From: Gracilaria vermiculophylla | Taxonomy: Eukaryota > Rhodophyta > Florideophyceae > Gracilariales > Gracilariaceae | DNA length: 64,000 bases | Assembly: GCA_019155205.2 (NCBI GenBank) | Contig: JAHNZQ020000308.1 | Location: 943,382 to 1,007,381, forward strand | Reading direction: 5' to 3' | Shown here: positions 1-12,520 of the stretch, in pieces | Position numbering within the stretch: the stretch's first letter is position 1 | Layout of the letters: every line of letters starts with the position of its first letter | Translations under genes and position numbers: made by a program | Notes under the pieces: model-generated | Seen by the model: the letters and a program-made list of their open reading frames with translations, nothing else | Told to the model about the DNA's origin: nothing | The model's database searches: none

Positions 1-1639
1 CAAAGATCTAGCTTCCAAAGAGAAGCAGAAATTGTCCTCGTCTTCAGCATCAGAAAATCGCAAACACTCTTCTTGGGCGGTAGCTACCAAACATTCGTGC
101 AACTGCTCGAAGATGAACGCCACATGTTCGATAGTGAGCATCGCGGAAGGGTGAGAGGACCGCAGGCGCTTTATCCCAGTGCACACGTCTTCCGGGGAGT
201 GACGAGTGCGGGCTTTGTGATCTTGTCCATAAACGTAACATCCTTTCACGCCCTTAACCCATCGCGAAGAAAGCTTCTCGTTCCTTCCATACTGCTGATT
301 TCGTCTTGCAGAGCCCATGTACTTCCTCGGTTCTCCACCAAATCACCTTCCAAGACTGTAGAGGGCCCGCGTTACTGGTTATGGCTTCCGTAACGTAGGA
401 AGCGGTGGATCTTGATTCATCAGAAAGGACGGTCGCAATACGGTTAATAGTTTCTTGTTCTGTCTTCGGAACGCGTTCTCTAAGAGATCGCTGTATGCGA
501 TCGATATCACAAGCGACAATCAGCTGGTCGCGCAGTAAATCATTGTGCTGGTAGTTATCTGACAGCTGCTTCTGGAGGATAGAATGGTTGAATGAAAAAG
601 TTGGGAACACCTCTGCTTCGCTTTTCTCTGGATTCTCCTTCATGGCTTCCGACAACTCTATCGTTGGCCACTGGAAGAGAACACGGTTTCTCTGCTCCTC
701 ACTCGTGTAAAAGATAAAGAGCTTCTGGTGGACCTGCCTGAAGTTGTGTCCAGGGCAGTACACACGCGAAAAGTACGATAACGCTGCGTCCGTCAACATG
801 ACTGGGACTCCTTTGGCCTTTTCTTGGTCGTTTAGCATGCATACGCGGAACAGTGTTTCATACACAAGGAATGCAGATGAAAGGTCCTCCTCGCATCTCC
901 CGCTGAACGTTTCTTGTCCTAGGCAACCTTTCATCAAACCGCTAATTTCGAGTGAAATACTGCAAGAGCTACGTCCATTTTTCTGAGAATCACTGGTCGG
1001 AGAGTATGCGCCAGCTACGATTTTCTTTTTGTCTGTAAGGATGCCGTCATTACTGTGCTTAAAGAGATCATTGCGGTCTTGAGGATGGGTCTTGGCTCTA
1101 AGACCACGGCGAAAAGTAACTGCAGGAGTGGTTTGAGAGGGGAAAATACGAGAATTCCTTCCTTCAGCTCGATCGGAATTCATATTGACAGCGTCGTTTC
1201 CCACAGAGTTGCGAATGCTGCTCACCTCGTTTGCTGGGGCTTCTCGGCCACGGGAATCGGTTCTAGAAGCAATTACATGACTTTCGGCTCCCTCGTTCAC
1301 AGTGCCAGGGACAAATCTTTCCTGCAAAATCCATTCCACCAAGGCGAGAGCACAAGGAAAGAATCGTGTCCTAGTGACTTGCACACCACAAGAAAATAGA
1401 AAGGCAACCAATTTTTGACCCAAATGCTTTGGCATAGCCTCAATAGTATTCTTTCGGAATGAGGCTGTATACTCGATCCACAAAGCTTCACCGTTGAAAT
1501 GAGACGATTTCAGAGCCCAGAGAATGCCTGAACAGTACCCCGTAACCTTTTTGATGTAATCAGCTTTCTCGGCTTCCATAACATTCGGTTGCAGCTCTTC
1601 AGCGTCATCAGCTTCGTAGTTCACAATAGCTGTTAACAT
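1..1639 (-). pseudogene. LTR-retrotransposon gag-like protein, broken and cut by the window edge
   Basis: An ATG at 1639 opens a 461-codon minus-strand frame that stops at 254. Residues from about 270 onward have the feel of a capsid domain: a short hydrophobic LTDAALSYF stretch, then a helix-rich part with LRDQLIVACDI and LRERVP, a pattern I know from gag proteins of LTR elements. After the stop, a shifted frame between about 240 and 160 reads CYVYGQDHKARTRHS, like a zinc knuckle whose second cysteine has become tyrosine. I infer a gag with a frameshift near 250 and a damaged knuckle, with pol expected beyond the left edge. Copia or another LTR family cannot be decided here. A host gene is less likely but not excluded. 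Confidence 0.5.
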
Positions 1640-2890
1640 CAGATGTGGTTCGATAGAAGCATCCTGAATTGCGGGACCTGCATCTTCTATTGGCAGTGAC
1701 CCATGGATGTTTTGATTCGAATCGTTTCCTGATATATTGCGTTGCTATATATGTCCAATGAAGGTCAAGAAGAGCGATGAAAGTTATAACTATCAATCGG
1801 CAGTGCTCAAACCACTGGCGGAGGTGCGCGGTAGTTCGGATGCGAGGCTGAGTTCCAAACGGACAAGCTCACGCAGGAAGGCATGGCAGGCGGGGAGTGC
1901 GCGGACATACGGGTTGTTGAAGAACTACTATGGGTTTTACTTGATAATTGGGATTTTTTGATGAGATCTACGGCGCTAGATCGGATGAGCACCAATATGT
2001 ACTACTAAGGTACAGCAAGTGTCTGGTTCTAATTACAGCCTGATGATAGTGTCACGAAAATTCAAACGGACAAGTTAGAATTGTCCCCTGTAGTCTGTCA
2101 TCATGAAACATCGAACAGACATACAACCTAGCTCGATGTTTCACATTCCCCATGCATAAACAGTGCACCAGCATATCAACGGTGTTACCAATAGCAATTT
2201 GTTCCGCAGCTTTTTGATATTTTTTTTCTTCAAATACTGTCTAGTGCTCTACAAAATGTTTAAATAGATTTTCAAGAAGTAAACTACAACGAAAATCTTC
2301 ATTCTCGCGTTTCTGTAAAGATTTGTTTTGGGACTCAATATATTCGAATACAGTAAGCCTTTTCCAACTAGATACATGTAAATGATTTACATTTACTATT
2401 TTCTGACCATATTATCACACAAAGCTCCAGAATTGTCTCAAGAATATCTTGAGACTGCTGTGTTCTGAAGTTATTAGACAGGTCCACGAAAACACAAAAG
2501 ACTGCCTAAAACGGGTATATTATGGAAAACGTAGAGAATATAATTTTATAGTAAAACTTAAGAAGATTAATATACAAGAAAGCTATTCGGATGGTATTTA
2601 AAGTAGAGTAAAAATTCAGTAAGAAGTCTTAGATTAATACTGGAAGCAATTGTTGATGTGTAATCGGTACCACACAATTTCTTTTCGGCTATGAGCCCTG
2701 CTTACTCGGCAGTCGTTCATAATCTATATTATACTTTCTTTAAAAACACGGTGATCAATAAAGAATTGAAGAACCACGAAAAAGCTCGGCAAAGTGGAAA
2801 CCGCGAAGAATATATCTTTTCATCCGTCCTACGTATCAGAATATGTGTAAGGAACTGTAATCTTGTAGTAGCATATGCGTGTACTGGACT
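1640..2890. other. AT-rich stretch without a supported gene
   Basis: No long frame is convincing. The part next to the gag ORF (1640-2000) may be its leader or LTR, but no second LTR copy is in the window to prove it. The rest is AT-rich and holds one short perfect hairpin near 2.1 kb. Confidence 0.4.
2105..2142. repeat. Perfect 10-bp hairpin
   Basis: GAAACATCGA at 2105-2114 is exactly reverse-complemented at 2133-2142, with an 18-base loop. It is not followed by a clear T tract. Its role is unknown and chance is possible. Confidence 0.45.
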
Positions 2891-2948
2891 CTAGTGTCTA
2901 TCCGACTAGTGAGCTGACCTCGTATGAAATTAAATTGACCTTATATGA
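2891..2948 (+). repeat. Left terminal inverted repeat
   Basis: The first 12 bases match the reverse complement of 7032-7043 exactly. Inward similarity is broken by small gaps and includes the GACCTCGTATGA block. Confidence 0.6.
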
Positions 2949-3399
2949 GGCCGGCGCACCATCACGCAAAACAAAAACTAAAAAACTGTAATTTGACCCG
3001 TAGGCCAATATTCTGGAAATTTTAAATTTAAAAACCTGTTCTCCAGGGTTGCCTGTGAACAATAAATAGTTGTAGACTCCGCCATCAGCTATCGCAGCAG
3101 CTCATTGGTCATCATTCTACAATCTGTTTCAAAACCATAGCATATCGGTGTCGAAGTACAAAATATGTGATTTGGGTACTGTACGACTACAAGATCAAGA
3201 TATAAAATAACTTCAAGTCCAAAAACTGTTTCAAAATCATAACCGCTTCAATGTGTCAAAGTCTATTTTGGCGGCTCAGTAACTAATTTTTCCACCTTTT
3301 CACTGGATAACACAAATACAGCGTTTGGGCATCGAAGTGATGTTGTCATTAATTGTCAAAATAGAAGAATTTTCCCAACTATTCTTCGTGCAGTTTTCC

Positions 3400-4270
3400 A
3401 AATCAAAAACTGTCCTAGACTGCCTTCCATGGCCATAAACCATTCTTGATAATAAAGCCGGTCCATTTGTAGTGGAGTTTACGTCTGGTGAGCGTCCTGG
3501 CCAATCTATTACCGTAGTGACTGCTTCTTGTAGCTAATCTGACACCATTGTAGATATGTATGCCGGTTAAGTATCTTGCTGGAAAAAAAACTTCTTTCAT
3601 ATACAGAATATCTGTACGGTAGCTTATAGTTACATACAACTTCTTGATATCATGCAGAGTCTACATGTGTATGAATAAATGCAATATCTGTTTTCCCATA
3701 TTCTGGTTTAGCAGCCCAGACCATTACAGAACCGCCTCCAAAGTTTCATGTAGGGAGTTCAGAGCGTTCCTTTCTTATATCATGTCATTAAAAACTATAA
3801 CAATTTGTAACATCCAAGTTCAAGTTTTTTTCGTCAGAAAAAATAACTGTGTCCCATTGATTTTTCTAATACGCCATGTTTGCATACTAATATATTGTTT
3901 CTTTGCTTATAATTATGTTCTAGAAATGAATGTTATAATCATTTTCTATACTTGAACAAATATTTCTTATAGAGTTTATGTCAAACAGTTGATTTAAAAA
4001 CATTGAGGTTTAACGTTTTTGCAATTATTTGATATGAAACTCTTCCTCGACATAGTTTCTATTTTCTACGGCGTTTATCTGCAGGGCGTAAAAGGTGTGA
4101 GCGCCCTCTAGATTTTTTGTTCTACAGGTTTCTGGATTTTTAAGGATGTGGGGAATAATGACTGGATGACGTTTTAAAAGTCGTCTCATTTCAACATACA
4201 TTTTTCTATTAGCTTTTAGATATATGACTTCAAGCTGTTCGAAGTGCGAAAGAGGTGAACCTCGAGCCAT
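3400..4270 (-). pseudogene. Tc1/mariner transposase remnant, nested
   Basis: The minus strand opens with an ATG at 4270 (MARGSPLSHFEQLEV...), a helix-turn-helix start shared with the fragment at 61097 (MARELPLSRSKQLEI...). Upstream bases are also alike in both copies (a block with AAAGTAGTACTGTAGTG), probably the element end. Further on, across frame changes, 3740-3560 reads GGGSVMVWAA, FIHTHVDSA and YQEVV, all typical of the Tc1/mariner DDE domain just before its second aspartate. The C-terminal part survives only as scrambled pieces to about 3400. It is an old inactive copy lying inside the 2891-7043 element, so it probably inserted there later. Family assignment is good; exact ends are not visible. 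Confidence 0.65.
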
Positions 4271-4715
4271 AAAGATGGATGTTGATGATGTAGTGTTTTG
4301 ATTATGAAACGGTTTTTACTTATATGTTCTCCAAAAGGGGCACTACAGTACTACTTTGGTGGGGTTTTTAGGCACGATATGATTTTGACACAAACTGTAC
4401 ATGCGAGTAACTAATCCTAATTTTGAACCTCGCTGAGTTTCTAAAAACTCGAAAACTCCTTCGGGAGCTCGACTAATTCTAAAAATATTTAAACTCTGAG
4501 AGCGTTTTTATGACCCACTTGAACAGCAGAGAGAACAAGGTGACATCTGTTAAAGGGCATGTTTTGTAATAGAGTCTAAATAATATAGCAAGTCAAAATA
4601 ACGCGGATTGCATTAGTAGGGGGCTTGAGGTAAAAGAAGTTTTGCTCAATAATTGCATTGTAATGTTTAATTTTACTTCAAAAAATCCTTTTTGTCAACG
4701 TTGTTCGCAATTCTT

Positions 4716-6124
4716 CTAAATGCTTTTCTTCCCTATACCGTGACACTCTTCAATGTTTTTTATAAAACGATCTCTGTTCGTGCCAGTGAGACATAAAAAC
4801 ACTTCTTTTTCTTTCCTTTTGAAAGGATCCAGAACATAAAAACTTCGATTTCGTATTACCTCTGGATAATTGCATCGTCCTTGATATAAGGCTTTTGTAT
4901 TAATTCCATTTTTTGTTTTCATTCTTCTATTGGTTTTCATTAAATGCAAAACAGTGCCAGCAAACAATGGTTGTTCATTATTATTTTCATTTCCCAATTC
5001 ATTTCTTTTCATTAAGCCAGTGGTGTCCCAAGCATTTTCTATTAATTCGTCAGCCAGCTCACAATAAAAACGGTGTGGGCGTTTAATGCTCCTGCTTCCA
5101 TTCTCTGCCTTATACAGTATCCATGCATCTACCATGCAAATTCTCAAAAGGGAGCAGTTAACTCGAAATGAACGCTTTTTCACTATTGTTTTCTTTTCCA
5201 TATTTAAGCCATACTGTCGGTATCTGTTATGGCGATCGGTCATTGTATATGTTTTATAATATTCTTCACAAATCGCTGGAATTGCAAACTCTAATTCTAT
5301 TTTCCTAGAAATAGTTCCCTCTCGTCTCCATCTCTCCCTAACAATATGAGTACCTGGATGAACTGTGCCGGAGGTTGAAATAAAGTACTTTCTATCTCGA
5401 TTTATCCACATTACGGCCATCCTGGCACTCTTGGGGACGCTTCCTTTTGAAACCATAGATATAAAGTCGCCTTTGTTCCTTAAAGTGATTTCAGATAAGT
5501 GTTTCATAGGAAGTTCCCAAGATACAATTTCGATTACTCCAGTAAATCTCAACCCTTTTTCTATGAGTGCTTTAGCGGTGTTGACGGATCCAAAAAAAGA
5601 TCAGCGCATTCTAAAAGATCTGATCCAAACCACGGTTGTATTAAACGTAGTAGAATAGCCGTTCCATAAGCATTATCGGAATCAAAATCCTGTTTCGGAT
5701 TATTAGCATCCATATTGAGTTCAACATTCAGCATTGTACGACTTTGTATATAACAAATAGCTTTCATTTCAAGACCATTTTCGGGCTTTCTATCCAATGC
5801 TTTATAATGGGGAAGCCCCACATCAATCCAATGACATCCCAATTCGTACCATGGTGATATTCCCTTGTCAACACATACAGCATGTGATGACGTGACAAAA
5901 GAATGGCAATGAGCACTGACCGCCTTCATACAGTCGGCTATAAACAACCATCTTACGATTCCTTGCTCTTCAGTCCCACCATTTGCACTGAAACATATGC
6001 AACTTCTAAGCGATTCAAATTTGTTTCGTGACATACCAAGCCCATTTTTAGGTTGTGAAATGAACATATAAAAAGGCTCAATGCTCCAAAGATCGCGTCT
6101 GTTCAAAAACGCAATACGAGTCAT
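4716..6124 (-). pseudogene. piggyBac-type transposase (DDE_Tnp_1_7), one frameshift
   Basis: Two minus-strand frames, 6124-5561 and 5552-4716, together cover most of a piggyBac-like transposase. Diagnostic stretches are CVDKGISPWYELG (around the first catalytic aspartate), HWIDVGLPHYKALDRKPENG, PWFGSDLLECADLF (second aspartate region), PMKHLSEITL, RKYFISTSGT and YYKTYTMTDRHNR. The frame breaks at a run of seven A on the plus strand (5592-5598); with one base fewer the two frames would be continuous through SVNTAKALIEKG. The damage is therefore one homopolymer indel, real or a sequencing error. The N-terminal region before 6124 is not recognisable, so the gene is also incomplete. It acts, in intact form, as a nuclear cut-and-paste transposase. 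Confidence 0.85.
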
Positions 6125-6991
6125 TAAAATAAGAACTGCAAATAATTTTGAGCCCCTCCCCTCCTGATGTCCTCCGAGCGCCTTTGCATTCTCGTCGAAT
6201 AGTTTTTCTGCTCACGATAAATTTCAAATGAGGCATGGGAAACATCTAGACAAAAAAATCGAATGCAGTCATTCCCAAAGAAGCGTGACGTGGTAAGATA
6301 AAAACTCCTGATGGAGCAATAACTGTCCACTGATGCATTTGCATACAACCAAGCAGAGGACTCTACGTCGTACAGGTTTCTCCTACACGACCATGAGCAA
6401 TAGTTGATTGGCAGATTGCGTGCAGATTTTGATCATGTGACTTCTGTTGCAAACTTTTCATATTCTGTGGTGTCACAATAGCTTCACCTTCAGCAGTTTT
6501 GATGTTACCCGGGTCAATCGCATGATTTTGTTTTTCAACAGCGTGCAGGGTCTCGTCAACACCGGTACTGAGTTTGACACTGGACAAAGGTAGAGTAACG
6601 CTTTTCTCATGATCGGGTAAACTGAAATTTACTGTCAAGAAAGTGAGTTTTCGATTGATGATTCTGAGAACATCAACATTTTGAACTATATCTCTGATTG
6701 TTTTCGACTTCCACAAAGATCCATAATAGCGTTTACATTCCGTGTTACTGGCAACCAGGCAAGTGCGGCTGTTGACAGTTGTTCCCGCAGTTTTGCGAGG
6801 ATCTGTGAAAGATGCCGTAGTTTACGAATGTTATTGGCCGCTCTAATTGATGTAAGAGTCACAACTCACCCTGGGTTGTTTTGGACACACTTTAGCTTTG
6901 CCAGTATCGACAACATGACAAGGATATCAGAACAAAAAAAGGGTAAAATTTTTAATGTTTTCACATAATTACAAAGCAATTAAACTTGATA

Positions 6992-7043
6992 TCATATGGT
7001 GTAATTTGACCTCATACGAGGTCGCTGGTCAGATAGACACTAG
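6992..7043 (-). repeat. Right terminal inverted repeat
   Basis: This is the partner of the repeat at 2891. Bases 7010-7025 form a near-perfect palindrome (GACCTCATACGAGGTC), a possible transposase-binding subterminal site. Confidence 0.6.
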
Positions 7044-8495
7044 CTGCACAAACTGTTTTAAAATTGGCATCTTTGAAGTAGATTTGGCGTGCCTATTGAC
7101 CATAATAGGAACAATTTTGCATTGTAGCGGGTGTCTAAGTAGTCGGATTTTTTTTTTGAGCCTTGCCTATTGTAAGAGAAAGCTTGACGGATGTTCTCAC
7201 AGCCGTTTTCTTGCCGCGTAAAAGAACCGCAGAGAAAACAGAACTCTGCATCAATTTTAAAATGCGGGAGCTCCTTCCTCCTTACTGAGAAAAGCTAAGG
7301 ATATTTTCGCCAAATTTGTGACACCTGCGGTTTATGTAGACAAGAGGCAGTTTAGCCAGCATTTCAGTATGTATCATTGTTCAAGAGGTGATGTCTCCAA
7401 TCTTTTTATGGGGTGCTATCAGTCATTCAGTCATCCTTTACATACAGCCATTCTGGTTCTGCTCTTTCCGTTCTATGGTATCAACTAGACTCACGTCCTA
7501 GGCTGAGCCACATCTGTGTTCCTAAAAATAGTCTTCCCCATTGAACCAAGAAAAAAAATACGCGAAATAAAAAAGAAAAGCATTGGATGCCATTTGGTTT
7601 CAGCGATTGATGTAAAACAGTTTCACAGATCCTCCACCGGTACCTTCTGCGAGATTGCGTCCAACAAAAGGTTAAACAACTCTTTCGTCCGGAAGAAGAT
7701 GCGCCCTCACCCAGAAACTCATTTTTTTGACTTTCGAGATGAGGTACTAAAGAAAAACATCAATAGATCATCTCTCAGTGGTAATCAAGACGGCAGAGAG
7801 GCCTTTCTTTAACGGTTCGAGAGAAGCAATACCGGACAGACCCATAGATCTGGTCCAAGAGACCAATTGGTGAGCAAAGCAGAAGTAGAATGTATCCAAA
7901 TGGCAGTTCCAGGCTTTGATAATACGAAAATCAATGCCATAATGGTTGACGACGCTCAGAGAGATTTATACGAGTAAAACACAGCTGTAGTGTTCGAGTT
8001 CCTAAAACCGGACGTCTGGGCGCACATAGAACAAATAGTGTAGGTACCATAACCGGAGAACCAGTTTCCCCCGTCTCCTAAGATGCTGAGGTTGATAACA
8101 CGGCCTAGACCCTTGGAAGCTGCCTACAGTCACCTACAGTCACTTAAATACAAATTAGTTGAGTCCGCAAGTCTCTTTTTCTGTTTGAAACATACTCACC
8201 AGTGTCATCGACACCGCTAAATGGTACTATGGAGACCCTAATAGATGACATAAAAATATAATTGAGACAGGAAAAGAGCTTATTTCTCAACGACGATAGG
8301 ATTTATTTTTTGAAACTCCTAGTAAAGGCACGCAATTCAATGAAGGCAAAAGCCTCTTGTCCTTTGGATGAAACAAATTGGTAGCCAGATGGAACACCTT
8401 TTGCATCCAATACTTTTAACAAACGATTATTAATGAAAAATTAGAGCAATGAAATAAAATATTCCTCTGTTGCTTTACACTGCTTCGAACTTCGC
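7044..8495. other. Unassigned, probably decayed repeat
   Basis: A plus-strand frame of 98 codons at 7516-7812 has no recognisable motif. No RNA gene or terminal repeat is evident. Confidence 0.4.
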
Positions 8496-8807
8496 TTACT
8501 TTTCTTCACTAGTATTGAATTGCTTAAAACCCTTGTAAATATCCCTCAGAATTATACCATAAAGATCTTTTATTACATTCAAGTCCGAAGTATGCAGATT
8601 CCAGGGCAAAATATTGATTCCTTTGCCTGCGAGCCAATCTTTAGTACAAATAGAGCTATGAATAGAGTAACCATCGTGAGCCAATTTCAAGTTCTCTCCC
8701 AAGCATTCAACAACAAACGGTAGTGGATGGGTTTCTATCAAAATAAAACAGTCGTTAGATTTTTGAGCGCCAACCAACTCCACAACGTACAGTGCACAAC
8801 ATAACAA
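8496..8807 (-). pseudogene. Tc1/mariner transposase, C-terminal half
   Basis: The 103-codon frame carries the end of a Tc1/mariner DDE domain: PFVVECLGENLKLAHDGYSIH (second aspartate in HDG), TKDWLAGKGINILPW, then SDLNVIKDLYGIILRDIYKG, where canonical proteins have SPDLNPIENLWG. The final acidic position of the DDE/D triad (ENLW) has become KDLY. The catalytic core is therefore incomplete and the element is dead. No N-terminal HTH was found upstream to 9.4 kb. Confidence 0.75.
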
Positions 8808-10935
8808 AACTGTTACCTGACAATGATAGGTTTCTAACGCATATTGGGTTTGGAATAAAAATGTGGTTCGGTAAGCGAATCATGCCAATACACACGACAT
8901 ACATATAGAAAATTGTTTTTGGACAACCTTCTTTTCGTCAGTAAACATAACCTTTTTGCAATCGGTAGACTCAGTTTAAAGGTACATTCCTGCAACATGA
9001 AGTCGTATTTTTTGGATTTTTGTTCATTTAACGGCCCTTCATTATCTGTTTATAATTAAGACGCGGCACGTTGTGCAATATATGTTGAAATCTCTTAGTC
9101 GAGACATGTAGGTTAATTTCCTTCCTGATATCAATGGACTAAAATCATCATCTGAAGTTCTGGGACTGGTACGCCAGGTTCTATTTTCTGTGAGCTAATT
9201 ATTGTTGGCTTGTGACATGGATGTTTTAGATTAGTCTTTCTTCTTTTAAATACTCTGCACGGCTTCTATTTATTTCTTAATTTGTTAAGCAGTGTTGCTT
9301 TTGCTTTGATCCTCGTGATTTAGACGAAATATAATTCCATTTTCTTTGCCTCAATGTCCCTTTCGGTAAAGCATGTTACACATAGAATACTTTAAATTGG
9401 TTCCAAAAGAGGTGGGAAAAAATGAAGAAAATGGTATACATTTTTGATTTATTGTGACTCATGAAATCAAACCAAACCCATTTGAATAATGATTTTTGGA
9501 TGCAAGCAGTTTTTATCGGACTTAAATATATATATCACTTTTTATTTCATAGTTCAAGTAAAAAGCTGGCGTGTTTGAAGTTTTTGAATTTGTTAAGCAA
9601 AAGATAAAGGAATTTTCTTCAAGTTCTAAAATGTTTTTAGAGAGAACAGAGACGTGTAAGCCGGCTTAGAAGAATAATACTGGCTCTATATATGTGCATT
9701 TCTAGGACTGTAAAAACGAGTGGTGGTCAAGAAGCTTTCATCGGGTGGCTGAGAAGTCGATCTTTTCCTTTGTCTGCGAAAGAGGGCAGTTGCAAGGTTT
9801 AGTGAGAAAATGGACGGACCCTCATGACGACGAGCGCCCGGTTTATTATTTCGATGCACAAGCAACTGGTAAAGCAGCAAACAAAGCCGGCGGCTGCTAA
9901 CGGAACGGTGCCTGTTTGCCAGACGTAGAGAACGGGAACCGATGGGAGCTAAAATGGCGAAGGTAGAAAACCAATCGGAAGTTGAATGGAACCATAGATT
10001 CTGGTTCGCATAGTTCCAGTTCGGAGTCCCAAACGGAGCTCTTAACACCCAACAAAGAAGACATCAGACGGTGCGAGCGGAAAAAATCCCGCCAAAAAAA
10101 CCCATCTGTAAGGGAAACCCAAACCAGGGCGCATCATTATATTCAAATTCTAGACATACTGCAGTCATTAAGGGACTGGTTTACGGAACCTTTCGATTAC
10201 TGCGCATGCAGGTTGACCACTTGCGCCGTTTCGTTCAGGTAGGCGTCTAATATAAGGTGAACAAGCGGCATCTCCGCGTTAGTTTCCGATTGGGATATAC
10301 TACCTTTAGTGGGTATGACACTATCGCACTTATTGCTTTCTTTCAAGTCTTCAGGCTTGCATAAAACAATAATTTTTATTCGAAAGGCTCTTTTTTGTTG
10401 CTTTTTCAACTCTATCTTTCGGCTCCAGAAAGCACGGTGATCGACGGCCAGACGCTGGTAAACAACCATGGTGATATATGTGGATGCCACCGAGATGCTC
10501 TGCACATGCTCCCAAATGATGAGCTACCTGTTCCAGACGTATGATACCGTAGAAAAATTCCAAGAGTGCCATGCAGAACTACAGGATTGTCGATATCGTC
10601 CGGAGTAAACCGTTTTAGAGTTTGCGAAGACCGTTTTTTCCACACGTCCTTCATTTGCTAACCGATTTACTACCTCTCTTTTGAAGTCTCCGTGCTCCGA
10701 TAACATAGATATCTAGAATTCAACAAATATTTGACAAATATTCTGTAACGCTCTTTCCGGATGCTCCCACGGGATTGGTTGGACTCACGCACCTGAACGT
10801 CTCATATAGATACCATCAGTTGTCACCTCGGAGGAGAAACTGGAAGCACAGAGAGCTCTGTCGAAGGATTTCTCCTCGCCCTCCAAAAGAAGTGAAGTAG
10901 TCCGTTTAGAGTCTGCACTACAAGCGGTAAAATGG
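8808..10935. other. No supported gene
   Basis: Short overlapping frames on both strands (for example 9686-10048 minus) lack motifs. The stretch from about 9.7 kb is less AT-rich and may be the 5' end or target of the gypsy copy that follows, but no LTR matching the 554-bp family is seen here. Confidence 0.4.
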
Positions 10936-12520
10936 ATGGACGTACACAGCCCCCTCGGCAGTACCCCATCATCCAAATTATCGTCTATTACTCCCTTGAC
11001 TTCCAGAATGGTCATTCCTGTGCTCGCATCGAAGCAGCCATCGCAGGAGCAGCAGGGACGGGAATACCCGGAAGCGAACTCCCTCCTGGAGTCGCTGGCC
11101 CCGCGCCTTACGGATTGGGACTCAAAAGAGCTGGTCAAAAGAATACCTGCAGGTGTTGAAGCATACTTCGAAGCGTTCCGCCATGTGCATGTAGAGGAAA
11201 TCGCAATGGAGATCGCTCACCGTGCAGTGGATTCTTTGCTCGAATCCGACCACTTCCTAGAGGTGATCTCAGATGTTATCTTTGTGGAGCTTCGCTCCCA
11301 AACCGCGCAGCTGCTAGCCGCAACGGCGTTTCAAAGTTGTTCTTCTGTACAGGAGAGGTTCCCTCTATCAACACCTGAGATGACCCTGAGTAGAAAAGGA
11401 CAGGATAATGCCGCCCCCCACGCCAGAGGAGGAAAGGATACTGCCGAATGGAAATAGGACAACCTCAGGAATCTTGCTATGCACCGTTTGGACCTGACGC
11501 CCTACGGAGGAGGACAGGATACTGGTCGCGAAGGAACTCACCGAAGGAGAGAAGAGCAGCACGCGCCCGTGGTGGATGGTGATAATGGGATTATCGTCAG
11601 TCACCCAGACTACCTAAAAAAAAGACGCCGAAAGAAAAGGAGCGAGAAAAGAAGAAAGCGAGACACCTATCCAGAGAGAAGCTCAGGCTCCGAATCCGTA
11701 AACAGCTCCAGCTCGGAGGACAGAATACCTCCCAAGGAGAAAAGCAGAAGGGTCAGGAAGTTCGTCCCGCTTAGTGACCTCTTTTCCACAGTTGTGAATT
11801 ACGACGACTACAGGATAAATGAACGCTCCACTCTTTACGACGTATCGGTCGCTAAACTACTCACGAAGATCCAGCGCCGAATGGATATTCAAATGAAGAG
11901 GCACTCCTTCTCAGGCGAAGACCCCATCTCGGTGTTGAAGTTTATCACACGCTTCCCTTTCGCGTATAATACCAACGGTGTTCATGAATGAGCCGCCGTA
12001 TGGTGTTTTCAGTTCTACTTCACAGGCCAAGCTCACTCGCCGGTGCAGCTGCGCCTCACGGGGGAGAGCACCAATGAGGATGACCCTTGAAGGGAGATCT
12101 TGACGATTTACCCGGAGGTGGTCAATTTCCTCCTCAAATGGTACGCCACGGACGAGATGATAGCCGATGCTGACGCTGTAGTCACCTCCTATTTGCAGAA
12201 CACGGGAATGGCCAAGACGGAGTTCTCACAGAAGCTTTGGACGAAATCCTTACGGAGCGGAATCGTATAATCTAAACGGCTGTTGAAGTCGTTTTTTGTC
12301 GAAGGACCTGCCCTCCATTCACGCTAAGGTGCGTGATCACCTGATAACACACCCAAAGACCACCTATACGGAGTTAGCGCGTTTAGCGGAATCCTATGGA
12401 GATACCCACCTTGCCGCTCTTCGCAGCCATGCTCCACTTTCGGACAAACCGACGGCCTCAAGGACTCGTCGGGCATCCGCCCTGGCGTTGGACTCCAGCA
12501 CCTCGGAGGACGTTGACTAG
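10936..12520 (+). pseudogene. gypsy gag, copy 1
   Basis: Frame 10936-11457, then 11479-11991 in the same frame after a stop, then 12296-12520 in another, give a gag of more than 400 residues. A QQGREYPEANSLLESLAPRLTDW stretch, an arginine/lysine/serine-rich linker (KKRRRKKRSEKRRKRD) and a SFSGEDPISVLKFITRF block are shared with copy 2 at 23.2-24.2 kb. Around 12.6 kb a shifted frame reads VCLGRIFQECPIC, probably the remains of a zinc knuckle. Several stops make it inactive. Confidence 0.65.

Larger units (their letters stand above)
2891..7043 (-). mobile_element. Terminal-inverted-repeat element carrying a piggyBac-type transposase
   Basis: The ends are imperfect inverted repeats: CTAGTGTCTATC at 2891-2902 is exactly reverse-complemented at 7032-7043, and similarity continues inward through a shared GACCTCGTATGA block for about 50 bases. 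A piggyBac-like transposase pseudogene and an independent Tc1/mariner remnant both lie inside on the minus strand. PiggyBac elements normally end at TTAA, which is not adjacent here, so the link between these repeats and the transposase is an inference. If CTAG is counted as target site rather than repeat, the duplication would be CTAG. A minus-strand 117-codon frame at 6363-6716 may be part of the element but is unrecognised. Confidence 0.5.
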
